Below are positions 35,517 to 48,351 of a DNA stretch of 64,000 nucleotides, one piece after another. Origin of the DNA: Mycogone perniciosa (Eukaryota; Ascomycota; Sordariomycetes; Hypocreales; Hypocreaceae). The stretch covers positions 225,546 through 289,545 of the forward strand of contig JAOALB010000058.1 of assembly GCA_025331125.1 (NCBI GenBank), written 5' to 3'. The notes beneath the pieces were generated by a model. The model saw only the letters and a list, made by a program, of their open reading frames with translations. It had not been told where the DNA came from and did no database searches. The stretch's first letter is position 1; each line of letters starts with the position of its first letter. Made by a program: the position numbers and the translations under genes.

Positions 35517-37384
35517 GATTGATGTGGAGGCAAAGGAGTTGGTGGTGATGGGAGGCTGTATCTCGTGGCTGGCGGTTGGTGGTTGGCGCAACGGAGAGTG
35601 GAAGATGGCGTTGAAGCTGCAGTACTTGGAATTGCTGATATGATGACTTCGTACAGAGCAAGAGGAATTGGAAACACAAATAAGGAAAAATCGGAGAGAC
35701 GAGAGAGAGAGAGATAGGGGGGAGAGAGGAGAAGAAAAAAAGAGTACGGAACTGAATTGATCTTTTAAGGTCTCAGGAGAGGTTGGCTTGGGAGAAACGG
35801 GGGAAGCGTTCAGCGGCCCGGCATTGAGACCCCGCTGAAGCTTTGCCAGCTTTCCCCTCACCCCGCGCTTGGCTGTGGGGAGATGGTCACACACCAACCA
35901 CAAGCCCCCGTTGATAAGGCAAAGCGCGTATGTACAGACAGACATACTCGTACATGCGTAGTTATGTAGTATGTAGTATTAGTATACGGAGTAGTAGCAG
36001 TAGTAATATGCATGTATGCAGACCCATATCGAGCATGGATAAGAGTTGCAGACCGCAAATCGGGGGCATCATATGACTCTTAACACGAGCATTGCTCTCG
36101 GGAGAAAAACCGGGAGCAGAATCTCAGTCCGAAGTGTGACTGATTGATATTGAGTCCTGAACCACACGAGGCTTCGGAGGGTGATGGCTGACAGCTCACA
36201 CGCAACTACGTCACCAAGCAGATTCACGACATTTAGCCAAAGCAACACCGATCGATACATACTATCTATTCCAGTGCATCAAGATGGCCAAAAGGTGCCT
36301 CGGGAGACGAGCGCCGCTGAAGACGGTCTACCTACTATTGATAGGGTTGCTGGCTGTATAATTAATTAATATACGAAGTACAGAATTCGATAAAGGCGTT
36401 CAAGTGACATTGTGACAGGTTAGAGCTTCGTCCAGTAAGACGCAATACACGCCTGCAAGGCTAAAACATGCGTGAAGCCACTTTTCTTTCGTCTTAGCGC
36501 TCATGCTGGATATCTCCGCAACACTTCGTATCTCTGGGGGTTCTTCTTCTCGCCCGGGGTGAGGAGACAATGGGCCAATTGATAGACAAAATTGCCTCAG
36601 TTTACTCACACTTAATCTACATAATCAGCTGCGGGTTGTGGATGAATAAAGCCGCGTTGAGTGTTTGTCATTAGCAACTTGATCCCAACACGTGGCGTGC
36701 TTAGTGATGTGATGCTGCACTACGGAATGCAGATTGCAACAGTAGTATCTGAACAAGAACTACTCCGTACTCCGTACATCAATTGTGTTATGGCAAGGAA
36801 AGATCAAATTGAACGCATGAATCCGAAATCTTGCCAAATTTCGCGCATTTGGGAACTTGTCCCTTTGAATTGGGTCCCACGTGTTGGATCGGCGGGTTGT
36901 TTCGAACAACCAACAGCTACACTCGCATGGGCGGCATTAACAGGATGCATTCCGTCTGTATCTGGTGCCTTGTCCTTCCTTTTAAAGAAGGGAAAGTTTA
37001 TGATTGGTACGCCGAGTTAATCCCTTCACAAGCGTGGGTTCCAAATCCCTTTGTCTCAAGATACCAATCTATTGAAGGGATGGCTTGGCTTGGATGGCTT
37101 AGCAGGGCGCGGCGGGGGAGCTGATTCTCCGCTTCCGTATTACGTAAGGCACATCCTGCCACAGTGTAGCAAAACCTTGCGCCAACCAGGCGCCGACAAG
37201 GGAACAGCACCTCAACCACCTCCAACTCCCTCTCATCGTAACGCATAATCGCCGACATCGACGCACCATCACCCGAGTGTTTTTTTCGCGCCACCGCTTC
37301 CCGAGCTTCTCACGAGCACCATCCTCGATACCTTTTCGCCTAGACGACTCTTTTCCGTTGTTTCGATAACACACATCCGCCACA
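35517..37384. other. Divergent intergenic region upstream of V-ATPase subunit c
   Basis: About 1.9 kb holds no recognisable gene. The plus frame at 36661-37020 has no domain and no splice support. TAC-NNN-GTA motifs occur at 35985-35993, 36372-36380, 36761-36769 and 36768-36776, the last two overlapping. The final 180 bp before the ATG is pyrimidine-rich. Confidence 0.45.
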
Positions 37385-38241
37385 ATGTCCACCGAACTTT
37401 GGTATGTCAGCGCGTCTGCCGCCCCCTAGCGTCGTCGTCCCGGAGCTCGGGATGCATCGTTCTGAGCTCCCAGCATCATCGCAACGACCCTCTTTTGTCT
37501 CTCCTTCTCGTCATCATGTCGATTCAAGTACTGGAAGCTGACAAGAGCGTGTATATAGCCCCGTCTACGCGGTTAGTTTGCCCTCCCCAACGACGTCACC
37601 GGAAATACCCGCCCTGGCGGCAAAACAACAACACCGGCCCTCGAGACGCACAATGCTAACTCGTCGTATAGCCCTTCTTCGGTGCAATGGGCTGCACCTG
37701 CGCCATTGTCTTCACCTGCCTGGGTGCCTCATACGGTACCGCCAAGTCTGGTGTCGGCATTGCTGCCATGGGTGTCCTCCGCCCTGATCTTATCGTCAAG
37801 AGTTAGCCCAACCTTTTCCATCACTGCCATTCGGATTTCATCGCTGACGACATCAGACATTGTCCCCGTCATTATGGCTGGTATCATTGGTATCTACGGT
37901 CTAGTCGTCTCTGTCCTCATCTCCGATGGTCTGAAGCAGGAGCTTCCTCTCTACACTGGCTTCATTCAGTTCGGTGCTGGTCTCTCTGTCGGTCTGGCCG
38001 GTCTTGCGGCTGGCTTTGCCATTGGTATTGTTGGTGACGCTGGTGTCCGAGGAACAGCCCAACAGCCCCGTCTCTTCGTCGGAATGATTCTGATTCTCAT
38101 TTTTGCTGAAGTCTTGGGTACGTTTTTAACAGCAGCGCGTAATTGGGAACGTTAACACTGATATGCTATTTAGGTCTCTATGGTCTTATCGTTGCCCTGC
38201 TCATGAACTCCAAGGCTAGCCAAGACGCCGTCTGCGCATAA
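37385..38241 (+). CDS. vma3: V-type proton ATPase proteolipid subunit c
   Basis: Five exons (37385-37401, 37559-37571, 37672-37801, 37857-38117 and 38174-38241) give 162 residues, the expected length. The first two coding exons are only 17 and 13 bp; together with exon 3 they read MSTELCPVYAPFFGAMGCTC. Four membrane helices are evident (for example AIVFTCLGASYGTAKSGVGI and IVPVIMAGIIGIYGLVVSVL). The last helix, LILIFAEVLGLYGLIVALL, carries the proton-carrying Glu138. The product forms the rotor ring of the vacuolar H+-ATPase. A Gly-rich repeat of the two-helix unit is visible (GAGLSVGLAGLAAGFAIG), as known for this tandem-duplicated family. Confidence 0.95.
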
Positions 38242-38970
38242 GTTGGAGGTGATGCGGGTGCTTGGGAAACGACTTGACAAAATTGTACCTTCTCACACAA
38301 GGGTCGTCGTCCCTTGCATACATAATCAGCCTCTGAGACATACAGCAGTCTAAGAGCTCAAGATTTCATACAATAAGTGCTGGATGGAGCTTGTGTTGGG
38401 ACTGGCGAATCATGATTTCATCCACGACGCGGGCCTGGTAATTACTTGGAGGGAGGCTGTTATATGTACACTAGTGTCAAGATGCGTGTGTAGCCTTGCG
38501 GGGATTTCTCATCATAGACGGTGAATGGGTGAAGAATCTAGTGTAGGCGGATGCTCAATTTTATCTGTCATTGTCTTTGCTATTTGATCTTGGACTTGGA
38601 ATCGTGATACCGTTGATGGCTTAATACGGTTATCGGAGTCAGGCTAACAACTCATCTTCATTTTATTTTCTTCATAATGTTTCCATCAACTTCAAATACT
38701 GATTCGCAGTATTTGAGAGTAGCAATTCCTCATCTCCATTAATACTTCGTCCTAGTCCTACACATACAGACATTAATAGTTCCTAGATTCCGCTCCTCAT
38801 TCCAAACCCTCCCCCTTCATCCCAATCGTACCTCCATGAATTTTGACCATTCTCCAGTTAAGCATCTCCCGAACCTATACAGCCCCTAATATTTACGGGA
38901 GAAGTGGAATCCCAGTTCCAAAAAGTGCCACAAAAACGGAGCGAGAAAACCAGAGGGTTGGTTCAACGTC
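38242..38970. other. Convergent 3' region, V-ATPase c and ERG4
   Basis: 3' flanks of two convergent genes. AT-rich around 38650-38770. No extra gene seen. Confidence 0.5.
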
Positions 38971-40812
38971 TTAGAAGACGTACTATGGATGATGTTAGAA
39001 GGACGCTTAGAGAAGGAAGGAAGGGACGGAAGAGACGTACGGGAATGAAGAGATAGGGGACGCGTCGCTCATACTCAAGCCAGGCGTCACCGTACTTGGC
39101 ACGGCATCGGTGAATATCTCGTGCAGCACGGTGAGAAATCATGCACACGAAGAAGACAGGGTAGAACCAAGGGAAGGGACTCCTAAATGGGGCAAAGATA
39201 TCAGCAAAGCGTGGCCTCGGGTGTTGGCAAATTTCCCGCCACTACTTACTCAAAACCGGTGATCAGGGCCCATGAGATGGAGAACCAGACATCAGCGGAA
39301 TAATGAATCTTCCGCGCAAGACCGTACCAACCATCAACAAGGATAGTGCCCGCAGGGGACTTGATGACCTTGGGGTTCTTGACGGTCTGCCAAGGCACCT
39401 GAGGGAAAGTGTTGCGCCAGATGATGTCGCCCTTCTCCATGACACGGAAGCGGTTCTTCTGACTGTTGCAGCTGTCCCAGACCCAGTACCAGAAGAGGTA
39501 GCAAATGAACATGGCAGCCAGGGCCCATCGGTTCCAGCGGTACGTGGCAGGGTCATGGTTGGCCAGGTAGATGGTGCAGTGGCAGTAGGAAAGGGGAACG
39601 CCAGCAAGGTTCCAGAAGATGAGCATAAAGCCCCATTTCTCATAGTACATGTCCCTGGTCCACATTAGTCTAGGGTCACAGTAGGTGATGATGGATGGCT
39701 TCTTACCAGGTAGTGATGATGAGCTCTTCGCCCTTGGCGCAGGCATTGGCATAGAGGTAGTGAGCCATGACGAGGAACATGACCTCGCCAGAGACGTAGC
39801 CATATCGCTCGTACTGACGAGCAGCAGCACCCAAGCTCAGAATCAACAGGATGTACCAGGGCATGCGAACCTCGAAGAACATCTTGAAGTCAAGGATGCC
39901 GAACATACGAGGGTTGAGTTCAGCGCCCATGAAGAAGTCGTAGATGAAGTAGCCTGTCATGCGATGCTGCTTTCCTCGCCAGATGGCAGAGAAGTAAGCA
40001 ACGATGCTGACGAGGAAGCCACTGATGATGGCGACGGACAGCAGAGGACCAAACTCGTCAATGGCATTGTAGATGGGCCAGACGCCAGAGAAGTGCAAGC
40101 CAGCAAGGACAGCGAGGGTGGTGTAAAGGCTGACATAGGCGTTGCAGAAGTAGGGCAGCTGCTTGCCACCCTCGTGTGGCAGAGGCTTACCCTTACCCCA
40201 GACGCCAGGGAGGAGACAGTAGCATGCACCCTCAAAGATGAGATAGGACCAATACCAAGCCCATGCCTTCGCGTGAGGGAATGCGCCGGTGTAGACAAGA
40301 TTAACGAGCTCGGACGCAAACTCTGACCAACTCTGGCCGGCAGCCCGAGAGGGGAACTTGCCATCGTAGTATGTTGCACCAACCCACATATACCACATAA
40401 GAATAGGGAAGAAGGTCATCATGAAGAACGTGCCTATCGAGCCACCAAATTCGAACTCGCCGGAGTAGTCAATTTTGGGATCCTGGCCAGGCACCCACCC
40501 GTCGATCACAGGCGCTTTTGTTGGTACGCCTTCTGAGTGAACACCCGCATCTGTAGATGGCGCAGCCTCTGACGAGCCATTTGTAGTCTTATGAATGTCG
40601 CTGCTGCTATTTGCGGTGGGCTTAACCTCGTCTTCGTCGTCCAGATTCTCGGTGAACTTGGCGGTACGGTGACGAGGTGGCCTACCGCGAGGTGTAGCAG
40701 TCTCAGCGGCACTGGATTCATTCTCTACGTCTGAGGCCTCGGGGGCCAAAGACGACTGGCGAGAGGATTGACGACGGCGCGAGGACCGCCTCTGGGATGG
40801 TGTTTCGATCAT
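38971..40812 (-). CDS. erg4: Delta(24(28))-sterol C-24 reductase (ERG4-like)
   Basis: Four exons (39707-40812, 39250-39654, 39041-39182 and 38971-38982) give 554 residues. The first 110 residues are Ser/Arg-rich and probably disordered. The membrane domain begins at EFEFGGSIGTFFMMTFFPIL and includes MWYMWVGATYYDGKFPSRA. Family landmarks near the end are LARKIHYSADVWFSISWALI, SPFPWFYPVFF and HRAARDIHRCRAKYGDAWLE. The end VPYLFIPYVF is split by an intron, so the last exon encodes only Tyr-Val-Phe-stop (12 bp). The enzyme reduces the C24(28) double bond using NADPH in the last step of ergosterol synthesis, in the ER membrane. ERG24 (C14 reductase) is related, but the N-terminal YDGKFP motif and the C-terminal sequence favour ERG4. 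Confidence 0.92.
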
Positions 40813-42622
40813 GCCGTCAAAGAGTTCCTTCTTCCTGGACGACGATATTAGCCCAACTTCGCAAGGGAGAGTTGAAGAGCGATTGGGGGCTTGAACACGG
40901 GCCGAGTGCTCATTTTATAGCTCCCAAGGCTGCTTGATCGCAAGGAGAATCCACCTGTACGCCTTACAGGGCTGGCACTTACTTCGGGGTTTGTCGTAGC
41001 GAATATCTCGACGACATTGTGAGAATGGATTTCCCGTTGGCGGGGCGCCCTCTGTTTATACCTGAAGATGTCCAAGATGCTGCGTCGAGGAAACAGGGGA
41101 AAAGAGGAATCGTATTCGGTCCGTGTCAAACTGCCGTTATGCTGCAAACCCCAATTAATCGAGGCGAAGCGAGGACAAAACCCGACGAAGCGGTGGGAGA
41201 ATGCGAGGAAGCAGGGCCGAACCGCGAGTCGCGCCGCGGTTCAGGAGATACATAGGTGATGGGACTTTTTTTGGCATCCGTGGTGTTACGCCATTGGACT
41301 GTTGACATCCGGCGGGTTCAGGGCTTTGGGGCACTCTGGACATGTATCTTCCCCGCCAAATATTGGTTAGAGATACATTTTGTGATGGAATACGCGTATA
41401 GGGCCGGGAGGAAATTAAACACATCTCCATTTTTATACTAGTAGTGATACTTCGTAGTAGTATTCGTATTTAGCTCGAGATTGGTGTGTTCAAGCTGAAC
41501 AAGTGGACAAGGAGTACTCCGTACAGCGAAGTACTCGTAGCGTTTCTGTGCGGCAGCTGCGTATTCGTATTACTTCGTACTCTTCATCGGATTGCTCGAA
41601 TGCATCTGTTCAGTATTATGAGTCTACTACCTGCATGAAAGCGGATACTGACGTCGTTGAAGCCTCGGCGAGATCGCGGAGTACTGCGGAGAAGCATTCG
41701 TGATCTTAGTCTGCTAGTGGCATGAATCCCGTGCGTACGGAGTACAGAGTACAAATGGTGTAGTAATTTGAAGGTCGTTAATGAGAGTCTTTCCATTGGC
41801 TTCCGCTCGGAATACGGAGTAGGATGCCGGATGTCGCATGCTGCAGCGGCCCTTGTCATCGGTCTCGATGCATAAAAGTCCATACTATTACCCGTGAATG
41901 GAGGGGCATGGGTGAATTGCCAAGAGTGCATCTGCGGAAGATGTCCATCATAGGGAGGCAAATATCATCTATTTATTACTGAGACTGTTTAGAATCGTAC
42001 AGAGCAGATATGGACGTAGCGTGTATTATGTACGAATCAGTACTACTACGACGAGGTACGTATGTATGAGCATGTATAAGCGGGTTTGGCACGCGCTACA
42101 GTTTCACCCCCTGTTTCCATTCGCTAGCTTCAGCAGTGGGTGACCGACCAATTTGGTCATCACCACCCTTTGTTGGAAAGCGAACTTGGCTGCAAGCTTC
42201 TCGAATGCAGCCTCACCTCACGTAAACTGATTGCTGCTTTGCGTTGTCCGATTCTGCATACTTCGAGATCCATCACATGCTTCTAGAAAGTCTGCCTACT
42301 CAACGAAAAATTCGCGCCGTTGCGAACAGCCACGCTTCACTCCCTCCCTTTTTGATCCCACTTGTTGCCGCTCCTTGATACTCGCGCGCAGGGCCTTTGA
42401 CAAAAGACAACGCTGCTGTTCTATCGCTTGCACGACCGCATAGAACCAATCCAGCCTACCATCGAATTGATATTCCCCATACCGTCTACGATCCTTATTG
42501 TCCCAGCATGTTCGAAAGGTGATTTAGCCGGGGACGTGTTATTTTCCCGAATCTCTTCCGCAGCCTCCTCCATAACGAGCTCCGACGATATCTCCATTTA
42601 CTCCCAGCCGGGACAATAAATC
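40813..42622. other. Divergent region upstream of ERG4 and phospholipase D
   Basis: About 1.8 kb with no supported gene. It is rich in TAC-NNN-GTA motifs: 41448-41456, 41515-41523, 41571-41579, 41736-41744 and 41813-41821, all within 375 bp. The 42100-42620 part is likely the phospholipase D promoter and leader. Confidence 0.45.
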
Positions 42623-45600
42623 ATGGCCGGTGACCCTCGAGATGACTCCGTATCGCCAATGAGCAGGACTCCTCAGCCATCCTCTTCTGCGAATACCGAC
42701 TCGCAACCCCCCTATATACCCCCACAAACGAACGATGACCTGCTTCCTTCTGCCCTCGTCACGTCTAAGTCGGAGCCAGATGTAGACACATCCACCGCAG
42801 AGGCTCAAGACTATTGGAATGGTGGACTGGTTCATCATAATCCTTCGCCCTTAGCGGCTGGTGTTCAGTCTAAACTGGACGAGCTTAATGAGGACCAAGA
42901 GCCTTCCTTTGTCGATGCCGACCATGATATGCAAGATGGTGCCCAGATGACTGGGAGGCGAAGCGTTCAATTCGCCCGGTCTGATACACTAGACTCCCCG
43001 ATGGCCTCTCTGGGAGAAGACCCGGACACCCTCGGCAGGTCGCGGGGTGCTGCATTCATGTCCAAGCTCAAAGCCCTCACAGTCAGTTCAAGCGTACAGA
43101 CGCCAAAACCCCCAAATACTCCGACCGTGCCCTCTGAACTTAGCACGCAATCTATGACCAGCTCGCCCACAGCCCAGAGAGTGATAAACCGGGTCCCCGA
43201 TACTCTACTCGAGGAGCAATCTGATGCAGATGCAGATATTGAGACAGCCGATGAAGCAGCTATTCCGCAGCAAGGGGTGTCTAAGAAGAAACAGCGAAGA
43301 AATCGGCGCACAAAGAGGGGGCCCCTATTCAGCCCCCCTTCCGTACCAGGATTTCCGGGTGAACCAGATACGCTGAGTACGTATAATCGCCTGCTAAGAC
43401 GTCGTGCGAGTATGCCTGATACATCCGAGCGCGATCATGCTATTTCCGATGGCGACGTGCGCGACAACCCCAGACGTAGGCCATTCCGAAGAGGGCAATC
43501 TTGGATGAATACCACAATGACCCCTCCAGATGAAGATACTGAAGACCTAGAGAGCTCTGCCGTGGTTGGGCGACGTACTGGTCACTTACGCCGTATTACC
43601 GTGTTTGGGGGTGGAGGTATGTCAGATGGAGATGCACTGACTCCTAAACGACACTTCTTCAACTCGGAGCGTGCCTCAAGCTATGGTGCTCAGAAGTGGA
43701 AGCAGGTCAAAAGCACCCTTAAGCTTCTTCGACAGAAAAAGGAGGATCGTTTTGACTACTTCAAGTCTGCAGAGCTCATGGCTGAGCTGAGAGCTGGTGC
43801 GCCAGCCGTGCTGATGCTGGCGAGTATGATCCAGCGGGATGAACATGGGAACAAGAGGATACCGGTTCTCCTAGAACAGCTGAAACTCAAGATCAAAGAT
43901 AGTTGTCCAATACCGGATGATGACAAAGAACGCCACTGGATATTTACCATTGAACTGGAATATGGTAGTGGCCCAAGCCGGATGAACTGGATCGTTATTC
44001 GAACAATCAGAGATATCTACAACTTGCATTTCAGATACAAATTCGCCCTTAACAACGACAAGTACATGCTTGGACGCCTTGACCTCGGGGCTCGTCCCAA
44101 GCAGCCTAAATTCCCCTACTCAGCTTTCCCCTATCTACGTGGTGCCCGGAATAAGGGAGACGAAAGCGATGAGGAGGACCAGGCTAGTGGCCGCGGCGAA
44201 GAGACCGCCGGCGAGGGTACAGCGGCGGACGAAGCTGGGGATGATCTTATGAGTGGTGCTGAGGGACCTCAGTACCAGTCAAGAAAAAAGTCCCGTGGTA
44301 ACTTCCTGGGAATACGACGGAGGTCCACAGGCATCACTGATCCGGGTGAGATGTCATTCACAGAAGGCCAGGGAAACCCCGGACTGGATGTTCAGAGTCG
44401 GAGACAACGCTATGTGGATAAGCAGAGACGCATCTTGGAAAAGTATCTGTCTGAGATGATTCGATGGCTGATGTTCAGGGCCGACAGCAACCGTCTTTGT
44501 CGATTCCTCGAATTATCGGCTCTTGGTGTTCGTCTTGCCGCTGAAGGGAGCTACCATGGAAAAGAAGGCTACCTTCACATCCAGACATCCAAAGGCCTTG
44601 ACTTTCGCCGCGTCCTGACACCAGCAAAGGTCATTGCTCGTCACAGCCGGAAGTGGTTCCTCGTCCGACAAAGCTACATTGTCTGTGTAGAGTCACCCGA
44701 AAACATGAATATTTATGACATCTATCTTGTGGATTCGAAGTTCAGCATCGTTTCTAAGAGAAACCCACTGAAGCAGATCGCCTCCAAGGATAAGAAAGCT
44801 GAGATTGACTTGACCATGGAAGCACCGCTAGAGAAGCATCACACGCTTACGCTGAACACATCGGAGCGCAAAGTACGACTCTTTTCAAGATATCAATCAG
44901 TCATGAGGCAATTTGAAGAGTCAATCGGCGAGATGCTACGACAGACGCCATGGTATGAAAAGAAGCGTTTTGATAGCTATGCTCCTGTCCGTAACGGTGT
45001 CTTTGCGCAATGGCTTGTTGATGGTCGAGATTACATGTGGAACGTATCAAGAGCTATCAATATGGCAAAAGATGTCATTTACATCCATGACTGGTGGCTG
45101 AGCCCTGAACTCTACATGCGTCGCCCAGCATGTATTAGCCAGAAATGGCGTCTTGACAGACTTCTTCAGAAGAAAGCGAGAGAAGGAGTTAAGATATTCG
45201 TCATCATTTACCGCAACGTGGAAGCAGCCGTCCCAATCGATTCGGAATACACCAAATTTTCGCTGCTCAATTTGCACCCCAATATCTTTGTCCAGCGATC
45301 GCCGCATCAGTTCAAGAAGAACCAATTTTTCTTTGCCCACCACGAAAAGATCTGTATCGTGGATCACGATGTCGCGTTTCTCGGTGGTTTTGACCTTTGT
45401 TTCGGCCGTTGGGATTGTCCGCAGCATCCGATTGTCGATGACAAGCCGACCGGGTTCGAGCCATCCGAAATGCCCAAGGATGCCGAGCACTGCCAATTGT
45501 TCCCGGGCAAGGACTATTCAAACCCCAGAGTTCAGGACTTCTTCAGGCTAAACGAGCCTTATGAAGAAATGTATGATCGGGGCAAGGTTCCAAGAATGCC

Positions 45601-48061
45601 CTGGCATGATGTGGGGATGCAGGTTGTTGGTCAGCCCGCCCGAGATCTGACTCGCCATTTCGTTCAACGGTGGAATTACCTTCGTCGAGGACGGAAGCCA
45701 ACAAGACCTTTGCCATTCTTGCTACCTCCTCCGGATGCCAAGTTTGAAGATCTTGAAGCCCTTGGTCTGACCGGTACTTGTGAAGTGCAGATCCTCAGAT
45801 CTGCGTCAACCTGGTCGCTCGGGGTCGAGGATACGGAACAAAGCATTCAGACAGCTTATGTCAAGATGATCGAGGATTCAGAGCACTTCGTCTACATTGA
45901 AAATCAGTTTTTCATTACAAGCACGGAAGCCTATGGTACCAAAATCGTCAACCGTATTGGTGATGCTCTGGTTGATCGTATCATGCGTGCGCATGAAAAT
46001 GATGAAGACTGGCGATGTGTCATCATCATTCCTCTTATGCCAGGGTTCCAGAACACCGTTGATGAACAGGAAGGAACCAGCGTGAGATTGATTGTCATGT
46101 GCCAGTATCGGAGTATTTGCCGTGGAGAGCATTCGATATTCGGTCGTCTCCGTGCCGCGGGAATCGACCCAGAAGATTACATCAGTTTCTACTCCCTCCG
46201 GCAATGGGGTGTCATGGCGAACGATGTCCTGGTAACTGAACAGCTCTATATTCATGCCAAGGCTATCATCGTAGATGACAGAGTGGCGCTTATTGGCTCC
46301 GCAAATATTAATGAACGGTCTATGGTTGGCAGTCGAGACTCCGAAATCGCTGCCATTGTTCGTGATACTGACATGATTTGGTCCACCATGGCTGGGAAGC
46401 CGTACCGAGTTGGTCGATTTGCTCACACTCTCCGTCTGCGTCTGATGCGAGAGCATCTAGGCCTCGACGTTGATGCGATCTTGGAGGAGGAGCGTGAACA
46501 AGAAGATGGCGCGGCCTTCGACCAAGAGATGGACGACATTTACGGCGACGACCGAGCTCCAGCTGGCGAGTTTGCAAGCACTAGTTCCCAACATGCTAAG
46601 AGCCCGCAAGAGCCCCTTAGCCCCCTTCGACTCCCTAGTTTCAATCACGAACTCGACTTCGAGAGAGCGGAAGCAATGCAAGACGATGACTCGTCTTTGA
46701 AAGGAAAAGACATTGAAACCGATCCCCGTGTTGTTGGAAATAAGGAACACCATTTGGATGTATCTGGCTATGGCCCAGATAACTGGAAGGCTGCCGAAAA
46801 GTCAGGCCTTGATGAAGGAAGAGATTCGGTTATTATCAATGGTCGCGAAGTCCTTGTGCATGGCCTGGGCACTGAGGGCAGGGGGAGCGTGGACACGCCG
46901 AAGCATATTGCGCGACCAACCTCAGCTTCACATGATCGCCATCACAAACACTCGGAACAGAGTGATGAGACTCTACAAATTCCCCCCACCAGTAGAGATG
47001 GTGTAAATAAGCAGGCACTCCCAACGGATGCTCAAGCACAAGTTTCGCATGCTTTCGATGATCATCACAACGACCGTTCTCAGACTCAGACTGATCCTGG
47101 GTCGGGTCGCCCTGCTGGCGCTCCTCACCCGATGGCCGCGGATATCAAGCCTGTTCTTATTGATAAGAATTGCATGCTCGACCCAGTGGATCCCAACTTC
47201 ATCGACGAGATCTGGAATCGTTCCGCCCTCAACAACACAGTGCTTTATCGCCGAGTATTCCGCTGCATGCCTGACTCGAAAGTGGGTACTTGGGCGGAGT
47301 ATCGGGAGTACATGGAATATAACGAGAGATTCCGGGCAAGCATGGAGGGGAAACCGGTTAACGGTGATGAATCTGAACACCACCATGAGATGAACCAGCA
47401 GCGTGTGTCTACTGCTACTAGTGTGGCTCCTGAAGCCCAGCTTAGAGCAGCTGACAACGAAGGAGGGAAAGTTTCAGAGCAAGGAGACAGGCCCAAAATT
47501 CAGTTGCCTGTGGACGAAGACGCAGAGGAGAAACATGCATCTCGCGCCGGGAACGGCGAGGATATGATTCTTCGACCGCAGCCTACCGATGGTGCCATGG
47601 ACAACCAAACCTCACTTGAGCCCCCTTCACCAGTGTACCCTGCCGGAGACGTGCCATTCCCAGTCATCGACACCTCACCTTCCAAAACTGGTGGACGATG
47701 CAAGAGCAGAGACCGTAGGACGACTTTTTCAACTCTGGAGAAGCCGTCGTCTAAGGAAATCAACGCTCCTCCTCCAACTGCCAATGTTGGATCTGTGAAG
47801 CGTCGCCGTCGAGCCACGACAAAGGGCAGCCGCCGTGGCTTCTCAATTGAAGATATGCCATCCCGTGCTGACGCGGGGGGGCTGTTGAACTTGGTGCAGG
47901 GCAACTTGGTCGAGTTTCCATACGACTGGCTTCTCACTGAGGAGCACAATGGAAATTGGGGGTATCAGGTGGATGGTGTGGCCCCCATCGCCATTTAGTA
48001 AGTCTCTTCTTTTTGGAGAATTGGGATTCCACGCAAAAGCTAACCATCCTGTAGCAATTAA
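42623..48061 (+). CDS. spo14: Phospholipase D (PX-PH type, Spo14/PLD1-like)
   Basis: A long exon (42623-47997) plus a probable 7-bp terminal exon (48055-48061) give 1793 residues. Without the last splice the frame ends at a TAG after PIAI, at 1791. The Ser-rich N-terminus is disordered. A PX-like domain starts near residue 438 (HWIFTIELEYGSGPSRMNWI). A PH-like region lies near 651-770 (KEGYLHIQTSKGLDFRRVL). Two HKD catalytic motifs follow: HHEKICIVD (His907, Lys909, Asp914) and HAKAIIVDD (His1211, Lys1213, Asp1218), the latter followed by GSANINERSM. The enzyme hydrolyses phosphatidylcholine to phosphatidate and choline at membranes and acts in signalling and vesicle traffic. The C-terminal QVDGVAPIAI-Y-N ending fits the family, which supports the final micro-exon. 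Confidence 0.94.
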
Positions 48062-48351
48062 TCAACATCAGTATCGTCGCAGGCCGGCACAGCGAGTGGT
48101 AATGAGGCGGGTTGAAAGTCGTTTTGATGCATTTGCAGAGGAGTTACAATACTACTTGGGACCAGTAACGAAACTTGCTGGAGAAGTCCCATAATGGAAG
48201 CATAGAACATTGGCGCCTGGCTCTTTTTTTCTTGGTCTCTTGAGCTCCAACACCCTGTCTCTGTTTCATTTGTATCGTCTCATACATACCTTAATCAAAC
48301 ACGCATACATACTCTTACATGTTCGTTATATAGAAAGAACTAATCATAATG

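Noticed and set aside
36661..37020. 119-residue plus-strand frame upstream of V-ATPase subunit c
   Set aside because: No domain, no intron support and mixed composition; probably chance.
45878..46456. 192-residue minus-strand frame inside phospholipase D
   Set aside because: Lies over the second HKD catalytic region of the real gene; no domain on this strand.
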